From positions 124,001 to 188,000 of the forward strand of contig NZ_RJJQ01000007.1 of the NCBI RefSeq assembly GCF_003724155.1: a DNA stretch of 64,000 bases. Direction: 5' to 3'. The translations under genes were made by a program, and so were the position numbers. The notes under the pieces were generated by a model. It saw only the letters and a program-made list of their open reading frames with translations. It did not search any database and was not told where the DNA came from. This stretch comes from Flexivirga caeni. Its GTDB lineage: Bacteria > Actinomycetota > Actinomycetes > Actinomycetales > Dermatophilaceae. The first letter of the stretch is position 1. Each line of letters opens with the position of its first letter. Shown here piece after piece: positions 62,985 to 64,000 of the stretch.

Positions 62985-63026
62985 CAACGACTCCTTGCCA
63001 CGGATAGCTGCCCGAAGACAGCGCGA

Positions 63027-63042
63027 GTTAATGTTCGTTAAC
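63027..63042. promoter_or_regulatory. Operator 1 between TetR gene and acyl-CoA operon
   Basis: GTTAATGTTCGTTAAC: arms GTTAATG and CGTTAAC around TT. Same arm sequence as operator 2, 27 bases away. Confidence 0.6.
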
Positions 63043-63053
63043 CTCACCAGAAA

Positions 63054-63069
63054 GTTAGCAATCATTAAC
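63054..63069. promoter_or_regulatory. Operator 2 between TetR gene and acyl-CoA operon
   Basis: GTTAGCAATCATTAAC: arms GTTAGCA and CATTAAC around AT, 23 bases before the TetR ATG. Position suits autoregulation as well as operon control. Confidence 0.6.
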
Positions 63070-63091
63070 CTTGCTGTCTACAGTGGACGGC

Positions 63092-63718
63092 ATGCGCACC
63101 TCCGCGGCGGTCACCGCGCGGCCGAAACCCCGCCGGCAGCAGATCATCGACGTCGCCGCCGACCTCTTCGCCGAGCGCGGCTACCACGGCGTCTCCATTG
63201 CCGATCTCGGCACCGCGCTGGGGCTGTCCGGTCCGGCCCTCTACAAGCACTTCGCCAGCAAGGACGCGCTGCTCGCCGAGATGCTCGTGGGCATCAGCCA
63301 GCGGTTGTATGACGAGGGCGAGCGACGTTACGCGGCGACCGTCGACCAGGGCCCGGATGCCACCCTGGCCGCCCTGATCGACTGGCACATCGAGTTCGCG
63401 CTCAGCTACCCGGCACTGATCACCGTGCAGTTCCGCGACCTGGCCAGCCTGAGCGAGGCCGACCGGCGCATGGTGCGCCGGCTGCAGCGCAGCTACGTCG
63501 AGCGCTGGGTCGGTGTCATCGTCTCGGCTGTTCCGACCGACGAGGTCCACGCCCGCGCCGCCGCCCACGGCGTCTTCGCGCTGCTCAACTCCACACCGCA
63601 CAGCGCCCGGCTCGGGCGCGCGGAAATGACGGCCCTGTTGCACCGGATGGCCCGCGCGGCGATTGCCGCCGCGGCACCAGTCACCGACATGCGTCCATTC
63701 GCCGACCGGAGCACTTAA
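63092..63718 (+). CDS. TetR-family regulator of the acyl-CoA operon
   Basis: A 208-residue TetR protein. The DNA-binding part is RRQQIIDVAADLFAERGYHG, then GLSGPALYKHFASKDALLAE; the C-terminal half is a ligand-binding helical domain. Given the two shared operators and divergent layout it probably represses the carboxylase operon until an acyl-CoA appears. ATG at 63092 is taken as start; no clear ribosome-binding site. Confidence 0.9.
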   Translation: MRTSAAVTARPKPRRQQIIDVAADLFAERGYHGVSIADLGTALGLSGPALYKHFASKDALLAEMLVGISQRLYDEGERRYAATVDQGPDATLAALIDWHIEFALSYPALITVQFRDLASLSEADRRMVRRLQRSYVERWVGVIVSAVPTDEVHARAAAHGVFALLNSTPHSARLGRAEMTALLHRMARAAIAAAAPVTDMRPFADRST

Positions 63719-63762
63719 CCCTCGACCGGGGTACATCCAGGACCGAGAGAGCGCAGTCGTTC

Positions 63763-63793
63763 TACCCCGCTCGGTGAGTAGTACCCCGCTCGG
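63763..63793. repeat. Short direct repeat
   Basis: TACCCCGCTCGG occurs at 63763-63774 and 63782-63793, 19 bases apart, between the convergent TetR and RidA-family genes. Confidence 0.5.
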
Positions 63794-63804
63794 CGGATGG
63801 GTGC

Positions 63805-64000
63805 TCAGGATTGCGCGGGGCGCACCAGCCGCTCGTCCGGCACGACGGCCACCCCGACGATCTCGATCAGCGCTTCCGGCTGCCACAGGCCCGTGGTGCC
63901 GATGCCGGCCATGGCGGGGTAGGTCGGACCGGCCAGCTCGCGCCATACGGCGCCGATCTCGCCGCTATGCGCCTGGTAGTCGGGGATGTCGGTCAGGTAG
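63805..64000 (-). CDS. RidA-family protein, C-terminal part
   Basis: The last 65 codons of a gene that enters from beyond the right edge. YPAMAGIGTTGLWQPEALIE and IVGVAVVPDERL match the C-terminal strand and helix of RidA/YjgF proteins, which hydrolyse reactive imines or act as related deaminase-like enzymes. The usual conserved Arg near TxxxVxxL lies outside or is not seen, so the subfamily is open. Confidence 0.75.
   Translation of the reverse strand, partial: YLTDIPDYQAHSGEIGAVWRELAGPTYPAMAGIGTTGLWQPEALIEIVGVAVVPDERLVRPAQS

Larger units (their letters stand above)
232..63948. repeat. Dispersed, highly iterated octamer GTATGNCG
   Basis: GTATGNCG or its complement CGNCATAC recurs about 118 times (hand count), on both strands, inside genes and between them. 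Examples on the plus strand are 4247, 7402, 11408, 15717, 33376, 41446 and 61455. Examples on the minus strand are 1727, 18906, 24371, 36570 and 63941. Chance expectation from base composition is near 7. The variable base is A, C or G most often, T sometimes. In genes it imposes TAT for Tyr, or TCA, GCA or CCA before TAC, all rare codons at this GC content. No copy lies in the IS/toxin patch (20.4-22.3 kb). I do not know a published function. Confidence 0.85.

Noticed and set aside
1-64000. CRISPR array, prophage or known anti-phage defence island
   Set aside because: No regularly spaced repeats, structural phage genes or recognisable defence modules other than one toxin-antitoxin pair.

Overview
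This window is about 69% GC and reads as a chromosomal segment of a high-GC Gram-positive actinomycete. The evidence for that is phosphatidylinositol-mannoside genes (pimA, its acyltransferase and pgsA), three coenzyme-F420-type oxidoreductase or nitroreductase genes, LGFP-repeat wall proteins, an ANTAR regulator, a SigB/SigF-type sigma factor and a DUF222/HNH protein. Gene content fits Micrococcales such as the Dermacoccaceae or Intrasporangiaceae, but the genus is a guess. There is no rRNA, CRISPR array or prophage. One tRNA-Val is present.

Layout. 0.4-7.5 kb: two LGFP cell-wall enzymes, an MMPL exporter and a papain-like protein with peptidoglycan-binding domains. 7.5-12.3 kb: a tightly coupled operon of a MoxR-type AAA+ ATPase, a degenerate 5'-nucleotidase-like phosphoesterase and a VWA protein. 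12.3-15.6 kb: aldehyde dehydrogenase, a DUF779 protein and their GAF regulator. 15.7-20.4 kb: endonuclease IV, VOC, truncated globin, hydrolase, GNAT and F420-type oxidoreductase genes. 20.4-22.6 kb: an accessory patch with an IS5-family element, a MazG-like gene and a PemK/MazF toxin-antitoxin pair. 22.6-37.8 kb: the conserved actinobacterial order pdxS, LemA-like gene, pimA, acyltransferase, pgsA, HIT protein, thrS, split by about 7 kb of small enzymes and a divergent pair of a TPR-AAA+ ATPase and a TPR membrane protein. A Ser/Thr kinase follows.

38-48 kb: a P450 translationally coupled to a glycosyltransferase, an aconitase-family enzyme with an EndoIII-like protein, a GAF-ANTAR regulator, the sigma factor, and assorted enzymes. 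48.5-52.6 kb: a patch poorer in GC with a lipoprotein, a decayed secreted-protein gene and a DUF222/HNH gene. 53-55 kb: stress genes (DUF3040, CsbD, hemerythrin). 55-63.7 kb: pabC-like, MarR, and a six-gene acyl-CoA carboxylase operon (MaoC, CitE-like lyase, AccD1, AccA1, BioY, enoyl-CoA hydratase) divergent from a TetR gene with two matching operators. The right edge cuts a RidA-family gene.

Two signals run across genes. First, the octamer GTATGNCG (either strand) occurs about 118 times by my hand count, against roughly 7 expected from base composition. It accounts for most TAT, TCA, GCA and CCA codons seen beside tyrosine. It is absent from the IS/toxin patch and nearly absent from 48.3-53.8 kb. 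Second, five SigB-like promoters (GNNT, 14-16 bases, GGGTAY/R) precede small stress-type genes, consistent with the SigB/SigF-family sigma gene in the window.
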